64,000 bases of DNA from assembly GCF_009792295.1 (NCBI RefSeq), contig NZ_CP039934.1, positions 1,446,501-1,510,500 of the forward strand, in the 5' to 3' direction. The stretch comes from Myroides fluvii (GTDB taxonomy: Bacteria; Bacteroidota; Bacteroidia; Flavobacteriales; Flavobacteriaceae). Position numbers and translations under genes: made by a program. Of this stretch, positions 27,233-35,938 are shown in pieces (position 1 is the stretch's first letter; the number at the start of each line of letters is the position of its first letter). Below the pieces are notes generated by a model, which saw only the letters and a list, made by a program, of their open reading frames with translations, was not told the origin of the DNA and did no database searches.

Positions 27233-27880
27233 TTTTTGGCCATAAGCCAAATCACCTGCATCTCCAAGACCGGGAACGATGTAATTGTGGTCATCTAGCT
27301 TTTCGTCTAAAGTAGCAACCCACAAGTGTACATTTGCAGGAAGATTTTCTTCCAAATACTGAATACCCTCTGGAGCTGCAATTACTACAGCCAGGTGTAA
27401 TTCTTTTGGTTGTTCTTCGGTCATTAATTTATTGATTACCGCAACGAGTGATTGTCCTGTTGCTAGCATGGGATCGATTAAAATTAAAATCTTGTCTTGA
27501 AAGGATGGAGCTGCTTGGTATTCAACCAATATTTCACTGGCCTCTCCGTGTTTTCCATGACGGCGGTAGGCTGAAACAAACCCATTCTCAGCATCATCAA
27601 AAAAGTTCATAAATCCTGTATGTAAGGCTAATCCTGCACGAAGGATAGAACAAAGAACAACATTGTCTTTAATACAAGTTGTATGTTTAGTTCCCAGAGG
27701 AGTCTGTACAGCAATGGCTTTGTAGGGAAGCTTTTTACTCAACTCGTAAGCCATGATTTCTCCAATGCGCTCGATGTTTTTTCGAAAGCGCATACTGTCC
27801 TTTTGAATGTTTACATCGCGTAGCTGAGCTAAGAAATGATTTAAAATGCTGTTCTCCTCTGAAATATAGTGAATTTTCAT
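27227..27880 (-). CDS. upp: Uracil phosphoribosyltransferase
   Basis: Pyrimidine salvage enzyme converting uracil and PRPP to UMP. It has 217 residues. It shows the PRPP-binding LILIDPMLATGQSLVAVI and the C-terminal YIVPGLGDAGDLAYG, which contacts uracil. The start is the ATG at 27880. The gene is convergent with the DUF6427-like gene and divergent from the DUF4254 gene. Confidence 0.96.
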   Translation of the reverse strand: MKIHYISEENSILNHFLAQLRDVNIQKDSMRFRKNIERIGEIMAYELSKKLPYKAIAVQTPLGTKHTTCIKDNVVLCSILRAGLALHTGFMNFFDDAENGFVSAYRRHGKHGEASEILVEYQAAPSFQDKILILIDPMLATGQSLVAVINKLMTEEQPKELHLAVVIAAPEGIQYLEENLPANVHLWVATLDEKLDDHNYIVPGLGDAGDLAYGQKL

Positions 27881-27914
27881 AACGGTATAATTAGTACCAT
27901 AAAAGTATTAAAAC

Positions 27915-27922
27915 TATATTTG
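27915..27922 (+). promoter_or_regulatory. -7 promoter element (TATATTTG) of the DUF4254 gene
   Basis: Exact TAnnTTTG, 17 nt before the ATG at 27940. Confidence 0.6.
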
Positions 27923-27939
27923 TAAATAAAATTATTCAT

Positions 27940-28545
27940 ATGTTTTCAGAATTAGCATTTCCGATATTCGAAGAGAGTATTCGCGATTATCATAAGTACG
28001 ATAATGTAGATCAACCAATTAGAAATCCATATCCCAAAGATGACATTAAACATTTATTGTATTTAAAAAACTGGATAGATACGGTTCAATGGCATTTTGA
28101 AGATATTATTCGCGATCCACAAATTGACCCTGTAGCAGCGTTAGCTTTGAAAAGAAGAATTGATGCTTCCAATCAAGAGCGTACGGATATGGTAGAATAC
28201 ATCGATAGTTATTTCTTAACTAAGTATAAAGATGTAACAGTAAAAACGGGGGCTAAAATTAATTCTGAGAGTCCAGCATGGGCCATTGACCGCTACTCAA
28301 TCTTGGCGTTGAAAATATACCACATGCGCGAAGAAGCAACAAGACCTGAAGCAACAGAGGAGCACAGAGCTAAATGTCAAGAGAAATTGAATGTTTTATT
28401 AGAACAAAAACAAGATTTATCTACGGCAATTGACGATTTATTAAACGATATTGCTCAGGGTGATAAATACATGAAAGTATACAAGCAGATGAAAATGTAT
28501 AACGACGAGGAATTAAATCCTGTGTTGTATCAAAATAAAAAATAA
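27940..28545 (+). CDS. DUF4254 family protein
   Basis: A 201-residue soluble, helix-rich protein with no signal peptide. The pattern NPYPKDDIKHLLYLKNWIDTVQWHFEDIIRDP and the RRIDASNQERTDMVE segment fit DUF4254, a Bacteroidota family usually found next to a GT9 heptosyltransferase-like gene, as here. Function is unknown; the context suggests lipopolysaccharide core assembly. It is followed by a terminator, so coupling to the GT9 gene is by position only. Confidence 0.8.
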   Translation: MFSELAFPIFEESIRDYHKYDNVDQPIRNPYPKDDIKHLLYLKNWIDTVQWHFEDIIRDPQIDPVAALALKRRIDASNQERTDMVEYIDSYFLTKYKDVTVKTGAKINSESPAWAIDRYSILALKIYHMREEATRPEATEEHRAKCQEKLNVLLEQKQDLSTAIDDLLNDIAQGDKYMKVYKQMKMYNDEELNPVLYQNKK

Positions 28546-28554
28546 AAATAGAAG

Positions 28555-28586
28555 AAGCATATCGAATAGACGATATGCTTTTTTTT
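28555..28586 (+). terminator. Terminator after the DUF4254 gene
   Basis: Stem AAGCATATCG/CGATATGCTT with a 6 nt loop, followed by eight T. Confidence 0.85.
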
Positions 28587-28661
28587 ATTGGGATATAGAC
28601 GAGGTTTTTACAGTAAAATCAAAGGAGGAAAATATCATTTTTTTCTATCGTTAAAAAAAAT

Positions 28662-28669
28662 TACTTTTG
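28662..28669 (+). promoter_or_regulatory. -7 promoter element (TACTTTTG) of the GT9/apt unit
   Basis: Exact TAnnTTTG. It overlaps an in-frame TTG at 28667, so translation from that TTG is ruled out and the GTG at 28724 is favoured. Confidence 0.6.
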
Positions 28670-28723
28670 TTTAGTAAAGCGTGGATTATCACGCTTTTCT
28701 TGTTCAAAATAAATCATATTTTA

Positions 28724-29767
28724 GTGAAAGGTTTAAAACATATTGTCATTTTTAGATTATCGGCTATGGGAGACGTGGCTATGACGGTACCTGTAATTCG
28801 AGCGTTAATCGAACAACACCCTAGCATTCGCGTTACAGTAGTTTCGCGTCCTTTTTTTAAGCCTTTTTTTAAAGGTATAGCACGTGTTGAATTTTTGGCC
28901 GTAGATGTGAAGAAAAAACACAAAGGTTTTTTGGGTTTACTTCGCTTATACAACGACATTAAAAGATTAAAACCCGATTATTTTGCTGATTTTCACAATG
29001 TATTGCGCGCGCAAATTGTGCGAACCTTGTTTAAACTCTCGGGGATACCAACTGCGGCGTTAGATAAAGGAAGAGCTGCTAAAAAAGAATTAACTCGTGC
29101 GGAAAACAAAGTGTTTAAACCCGTGCAGACCATGGGGGAAAACCACGTAGAAACCCTTCAAAAACTGGGATTAACAGTGAGTATGACAAACCCTGTTTTT
29201 CCTTCCGTACCTGCTTTAGCACCAGAGCTTGAACCCTACAGCAAAGAACAAGGTAAAACCTGGATTGGCATTGCTCCTTTTGCGCAATATGACAGTAAAG
29301 TTTACCCTTTGGATTTAATGCAAAAAGTAGTGGACGAATTGGCAGAACAAGAAAATTACCTTGTTTTCCTTTTTGGTGGAGGTGAGAAAGAAATTGCCCT
29401 ACTTAATCAATTGAAGCGAGATAATGACAATGTCATCGTGATGGCAGGTAAAGTGAAATTAGAGGTGGAAATGAACTTAATTCAACATTTAGATGTTATG
29501 TTGTCTATGGATTCAGGAAATGCTCATATTGCAGCTATGTTAGGAGTAAAAGTCGTAACTTTATGGGGTGCCACACATCCTTATGCGGGTTTTGCGCCGT
29601 TTAATCAACCGATGGAGTATTGTATCACAGCAGATCGTAAAAAGTATCCTCTATTGCCAACCTCAGTGTATGGAAATAAAAAAGTGGAGGGCTATGAAGA
29701 GGCAATGCGAACCATTGAACCTCAAGTGGTGTGTAAGAAAGTTATTGAAGTAGCACAGAAGAAATAA
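28724..29767 (+). CDS. Family 9 glycosyltransferase (heptosyltransferase-like)
   Basis: A 347-residue GT-B enzyme of the ADP-heptose transferase family, likely adding a sugar to the lipopolysaccharide inner core. The start is taken as GTG at 28724 (V/M-KGLKHIVIFRL), because the upstream TTG lies within the promoter. Visible are FRLSAMGDVAMTVPVIRAL (glycine-rich loop), FHNVLRAQ, and the C-terminal SMDSGNAHIAAMLGVKVVTLWGATHP, the nucleotide-sugar-binding signature of GT9. apt follows after 11 nt. Confidence 0.88.
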   Translation: MKGLKHIVIFRLSAMGDVAMTVPVIRALIEQHPSIRVTVVSRPFFKPFFKGIARVEFLAVDVKKKHKGFLGLLRLYNDIKRLKPDYFADFHNVLRAQIVRTLFKLSGIPTAALDKGRAAKKELTRAENKVFKPVQTMGENHVETLQKLGLTVSMTNPVFPSVPALAPELEPYSKEQGKTWIGIAPFAQYDSKVYPLDLMQKVVDELAEQENYLVFLFGGGEKEIALLNQLKRDNDNVIVMAGKVKLEVEMNLIQHLDVMLSMDSGNAHIAAMLGVKVVTLWGATHPYAGFAPFNQPMEYCITADRKKYPLLPTSVYGNKKVEGYEEAMRTIEPQVVCKKVIEVAQKK

Positions 29768-29778
29768 AGAATTTAGAG

Positions 29779-30294
29779 ATGATTAAAATTGAAGATTATA
29801 TTAGAAATATTCAGGATTTTCCAAAAGAGGGTGTTGGATTTAAAGACATTACACCTCTTTTAAATAGTCCTGAAGCGATGGAAGAAGCAACCAAGCAATT
29901 GTTAGCCTTGGTTGGTGATAAAAAAGTAGATCGTGTAGTGGGCATGGAAAGTCGTGGTTTTTTCTTTGCTACTTTATTAGCCAAAGAATTAGGGGCTGGT
30001 TTTGTACCAGTTCGAAAACCTAAAAAACTGCCTTTTGATACGATTGCTCAAGAATATCAATTGGAATATGGAACAGACATCCTTGAGATGCACGCGGATG
30101 CCATTAAACCAGGAGAAAGAGTATTGATTCACGATGATGTACTAGCTACAGGTGGAACAGCAGAGGCGGTTTGTAAACTAGTAGAGCGTTTAGGAGGAGA
30201 AATTGTACAAATTAATTTCTTAATGGAGCTTTCTTTTTTACACGGTCGTGATAAATTAGCGCAGTACGAAGTGAAAAGTTTACTGACGTATTAA
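29779..30294 (+). CDS. apt: Adenine phosphoribosyltransferase
   Basis: Purine salvage enzyme making AMP from adenine and PRPP. It has 171 residues, the usual length. It has the N-terminal YIRNIQDFPKEGVGFKDITP, MESRGF for base recognition and the PRPP loop RVLIHDDVLATGGTAEAV. It is in a unit with the upstream GT9 gene (11 nt gap), followed by a very strong terminator. Confidence 0.97.
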   Translation: MIKIEDYIRNIQDFPKEGVGFKDITPLLNSPEAMEEATKQLLALVGDKKVDRVVGMESRGFFFATLLAKELGAGFVPVRKPKKLPFDTIAQEYQLEYGTDILEMHADAIKPGERVLIHDDVLATGGTAEAVCKLVERLGGEIVQINFLMELSFLHGRDKLAQYEVKSLLTY

Positions 30295-30330
30295 GCCATA
30301 TACAGTTCGATACTATGTTTCGAACCGAAA

Positions 30331-30376
30331 GAACAAAAAAAGGAGTTTAGCACATACTAAACTCCTTTTTTTGTTC
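30331..30376. terminator. Terminator after apt, 20 bp perfect stem
   Basis: A fully paired 20 bp stem around a CACATA loop, with A-rich and T-rich flanks, so it could act in both directions. It is the longest perfect hairpin I found in the window. Confidence 0.85.
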
Positions 30377-30512
30377 TTTATCAATGACTTAATATTTTTC
30401 TATTTATGGCGTCGTTTTATACTGTTGGTTATGTTGATGTATTTCTCCTAATTTCAAACAGTTCTGTTTTTTTAATGTAGGTAGAAAGGTTTTTTTATTG
30501 GTGTCTTATTCT

Positions 30513-30520
30513 TAATTTTG
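30513..30520 (+). promoter_or_regulatory. -7 promoter element (TAATTTTG) of the YD-repeat lipoprotein gene
   Basis: Exact TAnnTTTG, 22 nt before the ATG at 30543. TTGG at 30498-30501 is a possible partial -33 element. Confidence 0.55.
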
Positions 30521-30542
30521 CATAAAAATAAATGAAATTATT

Positions 30543-31412
30543 ATGAAAAAGATTTTAAAAACGGTAGGAATTAGTTTTATCGCTTGTTTAACGGTTGGTT
30601 GTTCATCTGATGACAATAAAGGAGGGAAATCAAATGAAGAAGAAACGACGTTAATTGTACTGGATAGAATGGAGGAGTTGCAGTATGATTCAGAGTACAG
30701 TGAAGAACAGGAATCAGATGAGCTTGCTTTATTTAGTAAAACGACCTATGTATTTCACTATGATGAAAAAGGAAGAGTCGCTATATTTGATGTAGATGAT
30801 TTAGATGAAATTCCTCTTTCAGAAGAATCACGTAGTCTTACAAAATCTACGTTGACGTATAACGATGCAAATCAAATTAAGAGTATCCATACCATAGAAA
30901 TGATTAGTGGAGAAAATTGGATTGATGAGCAGTTTGAATACAATGCTCAGGGTGTGTTAGTTAAATCGGTAGAACGCGTTGATAATGAAACAAAACACTA
31001 CCAGTTGAATGAGAAAAAACAGGTGGTATCGTTAAAAGTAGTAACGGACCATAATTATGAGGAACACTATGCCTATGAATATGATGAAAGAGGAAATATT
31101 ATTCGTGCAACTGAAATAGATAATTCAAAACGTGTTCACGATTTTACGTATGATACAAACAAGACTCCTTATGAGAATATGAGTATCAACTTTACACATA
31201 GTAATTTTGACTATACGCATTACCTTACATCTTTAAACGTAGGGAAAAATAATATTCTTTCTTACAAAGATCGATATGGAGAATGGGTGATGAAACATGA
31301 GTTGAATGCTGAGGGATATCCTATCGAATCAACGGGATCTTTTAACAGTGACAATAGAACGAAGCGCTTAGTGTATAAATATACGTACAAGTCAATCAAG
31401 ATTAAAAAATAA
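30543..31412 (+). CDS. Putative lipoprotein with YD-like repeats
   Basis: A 289-residue protein with a lipoprotein signal peptide ending in the lipobox-like LTVGC (Cys20), followed by an acidic Ser/Asp/Glu linker. The mature part contains repeats of the pattern YxxxGx(I/V), such as YDEKGRVAIFD, YNDANQIKSI, YNAQGVLVKSV and YDERGNIIRATE, resembling RHS/YD repeats that form beta-sheet ribbons. It is probably anchored to the outer membrane. It is a monocistronic unit with its own promoter and terminator. Function is unknown. Confidence 0.8.
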   Translation: MKKILKTVGISFIACLTVGCSSDDNKGGKSNEEETTLIVLDRMEELQYDSEYSEEQESDELALFSKTTYVFHYDEKGRVAIFDVDDLDEIPLSEESRSLTKSTLTYNDANQIKSIHTIEMISGENWIDEQFEYNAQGVLVKSVERVDNETKHYQLNEKKQVVSLKVVTDHNYEEHYAYEYDERGNIIRATEIDNSKRVHDFTYDTNKTPYENMSINFTHSNFDYTHYLTSLNVGKNNILSYKDRYGEWVMKHELNAEGYPIESTGSFNSDNRTKRLVYKYTYKSIKIKK

Positions 31413-31432
31413 GAAAACCATAGAATAAAGTG

Positions 31433-31463
31433 AAAAAAGCTACTTGAAAAAGTAGCTTTTTTT
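31433..31463 (+). terminator. Terminator after the YD-repeat lipoprotein gene
   Basis: Stem AAAAAAGCTACTT/AAGTAGCTTTTTT with a GAAA loop, followed by T residues. Confidence 0.85.
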
Positions 31464-31588
31464 TTGGCTTAGTTTTTGATTATAATTTATTACGAATGTT
31501 TTTATTAACAATAATTATCTCATTTGCTATTCATAACAACTTGGTTTATAATTGTTTGAAAAAACAGTGTTATTTTTTTTAAAAACAC

Positions 31589-31620
31589 TTGCATATTAAA
31601 ATTATTATTAGAAAACTTTG
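31589..31620 (+). promoter_or_regulatory. Probable promoter of the arginine operon
   Basis: TTG at 31589-31591 is spaced 21 nt from AAACTTTG at 31613-31620, fitting the Bacteroidota TTTG/TAnnTTTG arrangement with an imperfect -7 box (AA in place of TA). It lies 28 nt upstream of the leader peptide. An imperfect dyad (AGTGTT ... AACACT) lies just upstream. Confidence 0.4.
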
Positions 31621-31648
31621 TACCAACCCATTAGGGGATATCAAATAA

Positions 31649-31756
31649 ATGAAGAAAACAGTACTACATACTACTTTTAAAACGTACAGCATAGCCTCTG
31701 CTACTGCTGCTGTTTTCTTGTTATCTACTTCGCGGTCTTCGCGGTCGCGGGCTTAA
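31649..31756 (+). CDS. Arginine operon leader peptide (35 codons)
   Basis: A short reading frame MKKTVLHTTF... ending STSRSSRSRA and a TAA stop. All three arginines are CGG, a codon that is otherwise unusual in this AT-rich window, and they fall in the last seven codons. A hairpin begins at the penultimate codon, and the arginine biosynthesis operon follows about 160 bp later. This is the layout of a ribosome-mediated attenuator in which scarce charged tRNA-Arg stalls the ribosome. The control mechanism is inferred; the reading frame and codons are seen directly. Confidence 0.8.
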   Translation: MKKTVLHTTFKTYSIASATAAVFLLSTSRSSRSRA

Positions 31757-31779
31757 TTCGTTAAGCATTCTTTTTCTTT
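31751..31779 (+). terminator. Attenuator hairpin overlapping the leader stop codon
   Basis: GCTTAA-TTCG-TTAAGC (31751-31766), a 6 bp stem with a UUCG loop, runs directly into ATTCTTTTTCTTT. It contains the leader stop codon. A second stem, TTTGGGA/TCCCAAA (31777-31783 and 31795-31801), follows. Three CGCG tetranucleotides upstream could form alternative pairings. Confidence 0.5.
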
Positions 31780-31912
31780 GGGAACTTTGTTGTCTCCCAA
31801 ATCAATAAATCCATTAAATTTTAATGTAGTTCAACGAGCTTGAAAAGGAGAATTCTTGCATTTTGCAGGTTTTGCTATTGACGCTGTTGAATTCTAACTA
31901 TCTGTTTTTGAG

Positions 31913-32593
31913 ATGAATTCAAATCAGTTTATCGTTATACCAGCGAATGAAACACACGTTGGTTATGCTGCACAAATCTGTGATGAAATGGCCCTTTCTG
32001 CCCAAGCACGTGGTACGGGAATCGCCAGAAGAAAACCGGAATATGTAGCAAACAAAATGCTAGAAGGTAAGGCGGTGATTGCGTTGCACCGAGATGGAAC
32101 TTGGGCGGGGTTTTGTTATATCGAAACGTGGAGTCACGGTGAATATGTCGCCAATTCAGGTTTGATTGTCAATCCCGTATTCAGAAAGGAGGGGTTGGCC
32201 AAAACTATTAAGAAGCGAATTTTTGAACTGTCTAGAGCTAAATATCCCCAAGCTAAAATATTTGGATTAACCACGGGGCTAGCGGTGATGAAAATCAATT
32301 CTGACCTAGGATATGAACCCGTTCCCTATTCAGAATTGACACAAGATGAATCCTTTTGGAAGGGCTGTGAGAGCTGTGTCAACTTTGCTATTTTACAGAG
32401 CAAAGAACGCAAAAATTGCTTGTGTACCTCGATGCTTTGGGATCCCGTTGAAAAAGAAAAAGAACTTCGAACGAAAATAGATCAAAAAACAAAAGCGAAA
32501 GAACGCTTAAAAGAAATGCAGAAGAAGTATTCTTTACTGAAACGACTGCAAATGAAAATTAAGCAAACCGTAAAGAAGACGCATTTATTTTAA
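31913..32593 (+). CDS. GNAT N-acyltransferase, probable first enzyme of arginine synthesis
   Basis: A 226-residue GNAT protein at the head of the arginine operon. The acetyl-CoA-binding region reads NPVFRKEGLAKTIKKRIFEL, in the place of the family Q/RxxGxG/A loop. The operon has no classical argA, and Bacteroidota arginine operons carry a GNAT gene here, proposed to acylate glutamate. After the fold comes a cysteine cluster C-x2-C-x13-C-x-C (CESC ... CLC) that could bind a metal. The C-terminus is a Lys-rich helix. Succinyl-CoA as donor would fit the Ala90 of the downstream carbamoyltransferase. The gap to argG is 17 nt. Confidence 0.78.
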   Translation: MNSNQFIVIPANETHVGYAAQICDEMALSAQARGTGIARRKPEYVANKMLEGKAVIALHRDGTWAGFCYIETWSHGEYVANSGLIVNPVFRKEGLAKTIKKRIFELSRAKYPQAKIFGLTTGLAVMKINSDLGYEPVPYSELTQDESFWKGCESCVNFAILQSKERKNCLCTSMLWDPVEKEKELRTKIDQKTKAKERLKEMQKKYSLLKRLQMKIKQTVKKTHLF

Positions 32594-32610
32594 ACATAAC
32601 AAGAAACAAG

Positions 32611-33804
32611 ATGAATAAAAAAATAGTTTTAGCCTTTAGTGGTGGATTAGACACCAGTTTTTGTGTGATTTACCTCAAAGAATTGGGATATGAAGTACAT
32701 GCTGTTGTTGTCAATACGGGTGGTTTCTCACCAGAAGAATTACAGACAATCGAGCAAAAAGCCTATAGTTTAGGCGTAGCGTCTCATACAACCATTGACG
32801 AAACAGAAAATTACTATAACGAAAGCGTAAAGTATTTGATTTTTGGAAATGTATTAAAAAATGGAACTTATCCGCTTTCCGTTAGTGCAGAACGTGTGTG
32901 CCAGGCAACGGCAATTGCCAACTATGCCAAGAAAATAAAAGCAACAGCCGTAGCACATGGAAGCACTGGCGCAGGAAATGATCAAGTGCGTTTTGATATG
33001 ATTTTTAATATCTTAATTCCAAATATCGAAATTATTACCCCTATTCGCGATTTAAAATTAAGTAGAGAAGAAGAAATTGTGTATTTAGCTAAACACGGGG
33101 TAGCAATTAACGCAGAAAAAGCAAAATATTCAATTAATAAAGGCTTGTGGGGAACTTCAGTAGGAGGAAAGGAAACCCTAACTTCGAATCTATATTTACC
33201 AGAAGAAGCTTGGCCAACTCCAGTGACCAAAACAACCCCTGAGGTTGTTGAAATTGTGTTTGAGCACGGAGAGCCCATTGCATTAAATGGCATTCAAATG
33301 ACCCCTACTGAAGTGATCCAACAACTACAAGATCTCGCTCAACCCTTTGGGATTGGAAGAGATATCCACGTAGGTGATACGATTATTGGAATCAAAGGAA
33401 GAGTGGGTTTTGAAGCGGCTGCTCCCCTGATTTTAGTGAAAGCACATCATACGCTTGAAAAGCATACCCTTACCAAATGGCAGTTGAGCTGGAAAGAACA
33501 ATTGAGTACTTTTTATGGCAACTATTTACACGAAGGACAATTTCACGATCCAGTGATGCGCGACCTAGAGGCCTTCTTATCCAGCACCCAACAAACGGTT
33601 AACGGAAAAGTGTGGATTGAACTTCACCCGCACCGTTTTGTTGTACAGGGAATTGAGTCGGATAATGACTTGATGTCTAATGCATTCGGTAGTTATGGGG
33701 AGATGAATAATACGTGGACTGGAGAAGATGTCAAAGGATTTTCAAAAATATTTGGCAATCAAGTGATGATTTGGCATAAAGTAAACCAACAAGAAGATGA
33801 GTAA
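32611..33804 (+). CDS. argG: Argininosuccinate synthase
   Basis: Condenses citrulline and aspartate with ATP to argininosuccinate. It has 397 residues. The PP-loop AFSGGLDTSFC is at 8-18, with the typical AHGSTGAGNDQVRFD and SINKGLWGTSVGGKE (substrate binding) following. It sits second in the operon and overlaps argC by 8 nt. It belongs to the shorter Bacteroidota form, with no extension. Confidence 0.96.
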   Translation: MNKKIVLAFSGGLDTSFCVIYLKELGYEVHAVVVNTGGFSPEELQTIEQKAYSLGVASHTTIDETENYYNESVKYLIFGNVLKNGTYPLSVSAERVCQATAIANYAKKIKATAVAHGSTGAGNDQVRFDMIFNILIPNIEIITPIRDLKLSREEEIVYLAKHGVAINAEKAKYSINKGLWGTSVGGKETLTSNLYLPEEAWPTPVTKTTPEVVEIVFEHGEPIALNGIQMTPTEVIQQLQDLAQPFGIGRDIHVGDTIIGIKGRVGFEAAAPLILVKAHHTLEKHTLTKWQLSWKEQLSTFYGNYLHEGQFHDPVMRDLEAFLSSTQQTVNGKVWIELHPHRFVVQGIESDNDLMSNAFGSYGEMNNTWTGEDVKGFSKIFGNQVMIWHKVNQQEDE

Positions 33805-34774
33805 AGATAAAATTAAAGTGGGAATTGTTGGTGGTGCAGGTTATACAGGAGGAGAACTTCTTCGTCTGTTGCTGAATCACCCTGCTGTTGAGCTGGTTTT
33901 TATTCATTCTAAAAGTCAGGCTAATAAACCGATTTACAGCATACACACGGATCTATTTGGCGATACAGATTTGTTGTTTACCGCTGAGCTTCAACAAGAG
34001 ATCGACGTTGTTTTTTTGTGTTTAGGTCATGGAGATGCTCAAGTTTTTTTGCAAGAACACTCCTTTGAACACTCCGTTAAAATCATTGATTTAAGCCAGG
34101 ATTTTAGATTGAAAAAAGACGGTAATCCCTTTGTTTATGGCTTGCCTGAATTGAATAGAGACCAGATTAAACAAGCGAATTATATTGCCAATCCTGGCTG
34201 TTTTGCAACGGCTATTCAATTGGCTTTATTGCCTTTAGCTGCCCAACAAATGTTGCCTGAATCTATTCACATCCAAGCGATCACGGGATCAACAGGAGCA
34301 GGACAAGGTTTAGCAAGTACGTCTCACTTTAGCTGGAGAGCAAATAATTTGTCGGTATACAAAGCCTTTACGCATCAACATTTAGGAGAAATAGGTGAAA
34401 GTTTAAGTCAATTGCAACCTCAGACGAAGTCCGCGATCAAGTTCATACCCGAACGTGGGGATTTTGCAAGAGGGATATTTGTCAGTATCATGATGGAATC
34501 CTCATTGAGTTTAGCGGAATTGCAGGAAATGTATGCCCTATACTACAATCCCCATCCTTTTACTCATTTTAGTGAAGATGCAATTCACTTAAAACAAGTG
34601 ATAAACACGAACAAATGCTTGATTTCAGTAGACAAACATCAAAATGATGTATTGATTACAAGTACCCTTGATAACTTACTGAAAGGAGCTTCTGGCCAAG
34701 CGGTTCAAAACATGAACCTCCTGTTCGGATTAGAGGAAAAAACAGGATTAAACTTGAAAGCATCTGCTTTTTAA
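33797..34774 (+). CDS. argC: N-acyl-gamma-glutamyl-phosphate reductase
   Basis: NADPH-dependent reduction of N-acetyl- (or N-succinyl-) glutamyl phosphate to the semialdehyde. It has 325 residues. The Rossmann motif VGIVGGAGYTGGELLRLL starts the protein and the catalytic cysteine lies in YIANPGCFATA. SQDFRL and the ITGSTGAGQ loop are also present. It overlaps argG by 8 nt and precedes argD by 12 nt. Confidence 0.95.
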   Translation: MSKDKIKVGIVGGAGYTGGELLRLLLNHPAVELVFIHSKSQANKPIYSIHTDLFGDTDLLFTAELQQEIDVVFLCLGHGDAQVFLQEHSFEHSVKIIDLSQDFRLKKDGNPFVYGLPELNRDQIKQANYIANPGCFATAIQLALLPLAAQQMLPESIHIQAITGSTGAGQGLASTSHFSWRANNLSVYKAFTHQHLGEIGESLSQLQPQTKSAIKFIPERGDFARGIFVSIMMESSLSLAELQEMYALYYNPHPFTHFSEDAIHLKQVINTNKCLISVDKHQNDVLITSTLDNLLKGASGQAVQNMNLLFGLEEKTGLNLKASAF

Positions 34775-34786
34775 ACGAGATAAATT

Positions 34787-35926
34787 ATGATGAAATTATA
34801 TGATGTATATCCTTTAAACCCCATTGAAATAGTTAAAGGACAGGGAAGTTGTGTTTGGGATAAAAATGGACAAGCGTATTTAGATTTATATGGCGGACAT
34901 GCTGTTATTTCTATCGGACATACACATCCTCATTATGTTAGTCGTTTAAAACAACAACTGGACCAGATCGGATTTTATTCTAATTCAATAGAAATTCCCT
35001 TACAGCATCAAGTTGCAGCTTTGTTGGGCGAAGTATCAGGTTTAAACGAGTATCAATTGTTTTTGTGTAATTCGGGCGCAGAAGCGAATGAAAATGCGTT
35101 GAAAATAGCGTCTTTTCATACTGGAAGAAAAAAGGTAATCGCTTTTGAAAAAGCCTTTCACGGGCGAACTTCTTTAGCGGTTGCGGCAACGGATAATCCT
35201 AAGATTGTAGCCCCAGTTAATGAAACAGAACACTTGGTTTTCTTGCCTTTTAATGATGAAGATGCGCTAGAACAGGCGTTTGCTTCCTATGGAGGTGAAG
35301 TAGCAGCCGTAATCATTGAAGGAATTCAAGGCGTTGGGGGAATTCAGGTAGCTACACCTTCCTTTCTACAAAAAATAAGAACCTTAACAACACAATATGA
35401 CGCTGTTTTTATCGCAGACGAAATTCAATGTGGATACGGTAGAACAGGTTCTTTTTATGCGGTTAATGATGCAGGGGTGCAAGCAGATATTTACACGATG
35501 GCTAAAGGGATGGGGAATGGTTTTCCAATCGGTGCATTAGCACTGGCGCCAGTATTCAAACCTTGGCATGGTCAATTGGGAACAACATTTGGCGGAAACC
35601 ATTTAGCTTGCGCTGCAGCATTAGCCGTTTTAGAAGTGATGCAACAAGAGCAATTGTTGATTCAAGCCAAAGAAATTGGAGGTTACCTATTGACGGAATT
35701 AAAAAAACTAGATAAAATACAAGAAGTGAGAGGAAAAGGATTGATGATTGGCATTGATCTTGCCCCAGAACTAAAAAACTTGCGATCGGATCTTTTGTTT
35801 CAAGACCACATCTTTACGGGCAATGCTAGTCCAAACGTGATTCGTTTACTACCTGCGCTTACACTGAGCGAGACAGAGGCGGATGTGTTTTTAGAGAAAT
35901 TCAGCAAAAGATTACAACAGTATTAA
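34787..35926 (+). CDS. argD: N-acylornithine aminotransferase
   Basis: Class III PLP-dependent transaminase making N-acylornithine from the semialdehyde. It has 379 residues. Visible are SGAEANENALKIA (PLP phosphate loop), FHGRTSLAVAATDN, the acidic IADEIQCGYGRTG and the Schiff-base lysine in TMAKGMGNGFPIGALAL. The related ornithine aminotransferase is an alternative by sequence, but the operon context fits ArgD. It precedes argF by 12 nt. Confidence 0.92.
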   Translation: MMKLYDVYPLNPIEIVKGQGSCVWDKNGQAYLDLYGGHAVISIGHTHPHYVSRLKQQLDQIGFYSNSIEIPLQHQVAALLGEVSGLNEYQLFLCNSGAEANENALKIASFHTGRKKVIAFEKAFHGRTSLAVAATDNPKIVAPVNETEHLVFLPFNDEDALEQAFASYGGEVAAVIIEGIQGVGGIQVATPSFLQKIRTLTTQYDAVFIADEIQCGYGRTGSFYAVNDAGVQADIYTMAKGMGNGFPIGALALAPVFKPWHGQLGTTFGGNHLACAAALAVLEVMQQEQLLIQAKEIGGYLLTELKKLDKIQEVRGKGLMIGIDLAPELKNLRSDLLFQDHIFTGNASPNVIRLLPALTLSETEADVFLEKFSKRLQQY

Positions 35927-35938
35927 AAGCAAAAGTCA

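Noticed and set aside
28667..28723. Upstream start of the GT9 gene
   Set aside because: The TTG lies inside the TACTTTTG promoter box, so it would not be in the transcript; the GTG at 28724 gives the normal family N-terminus.
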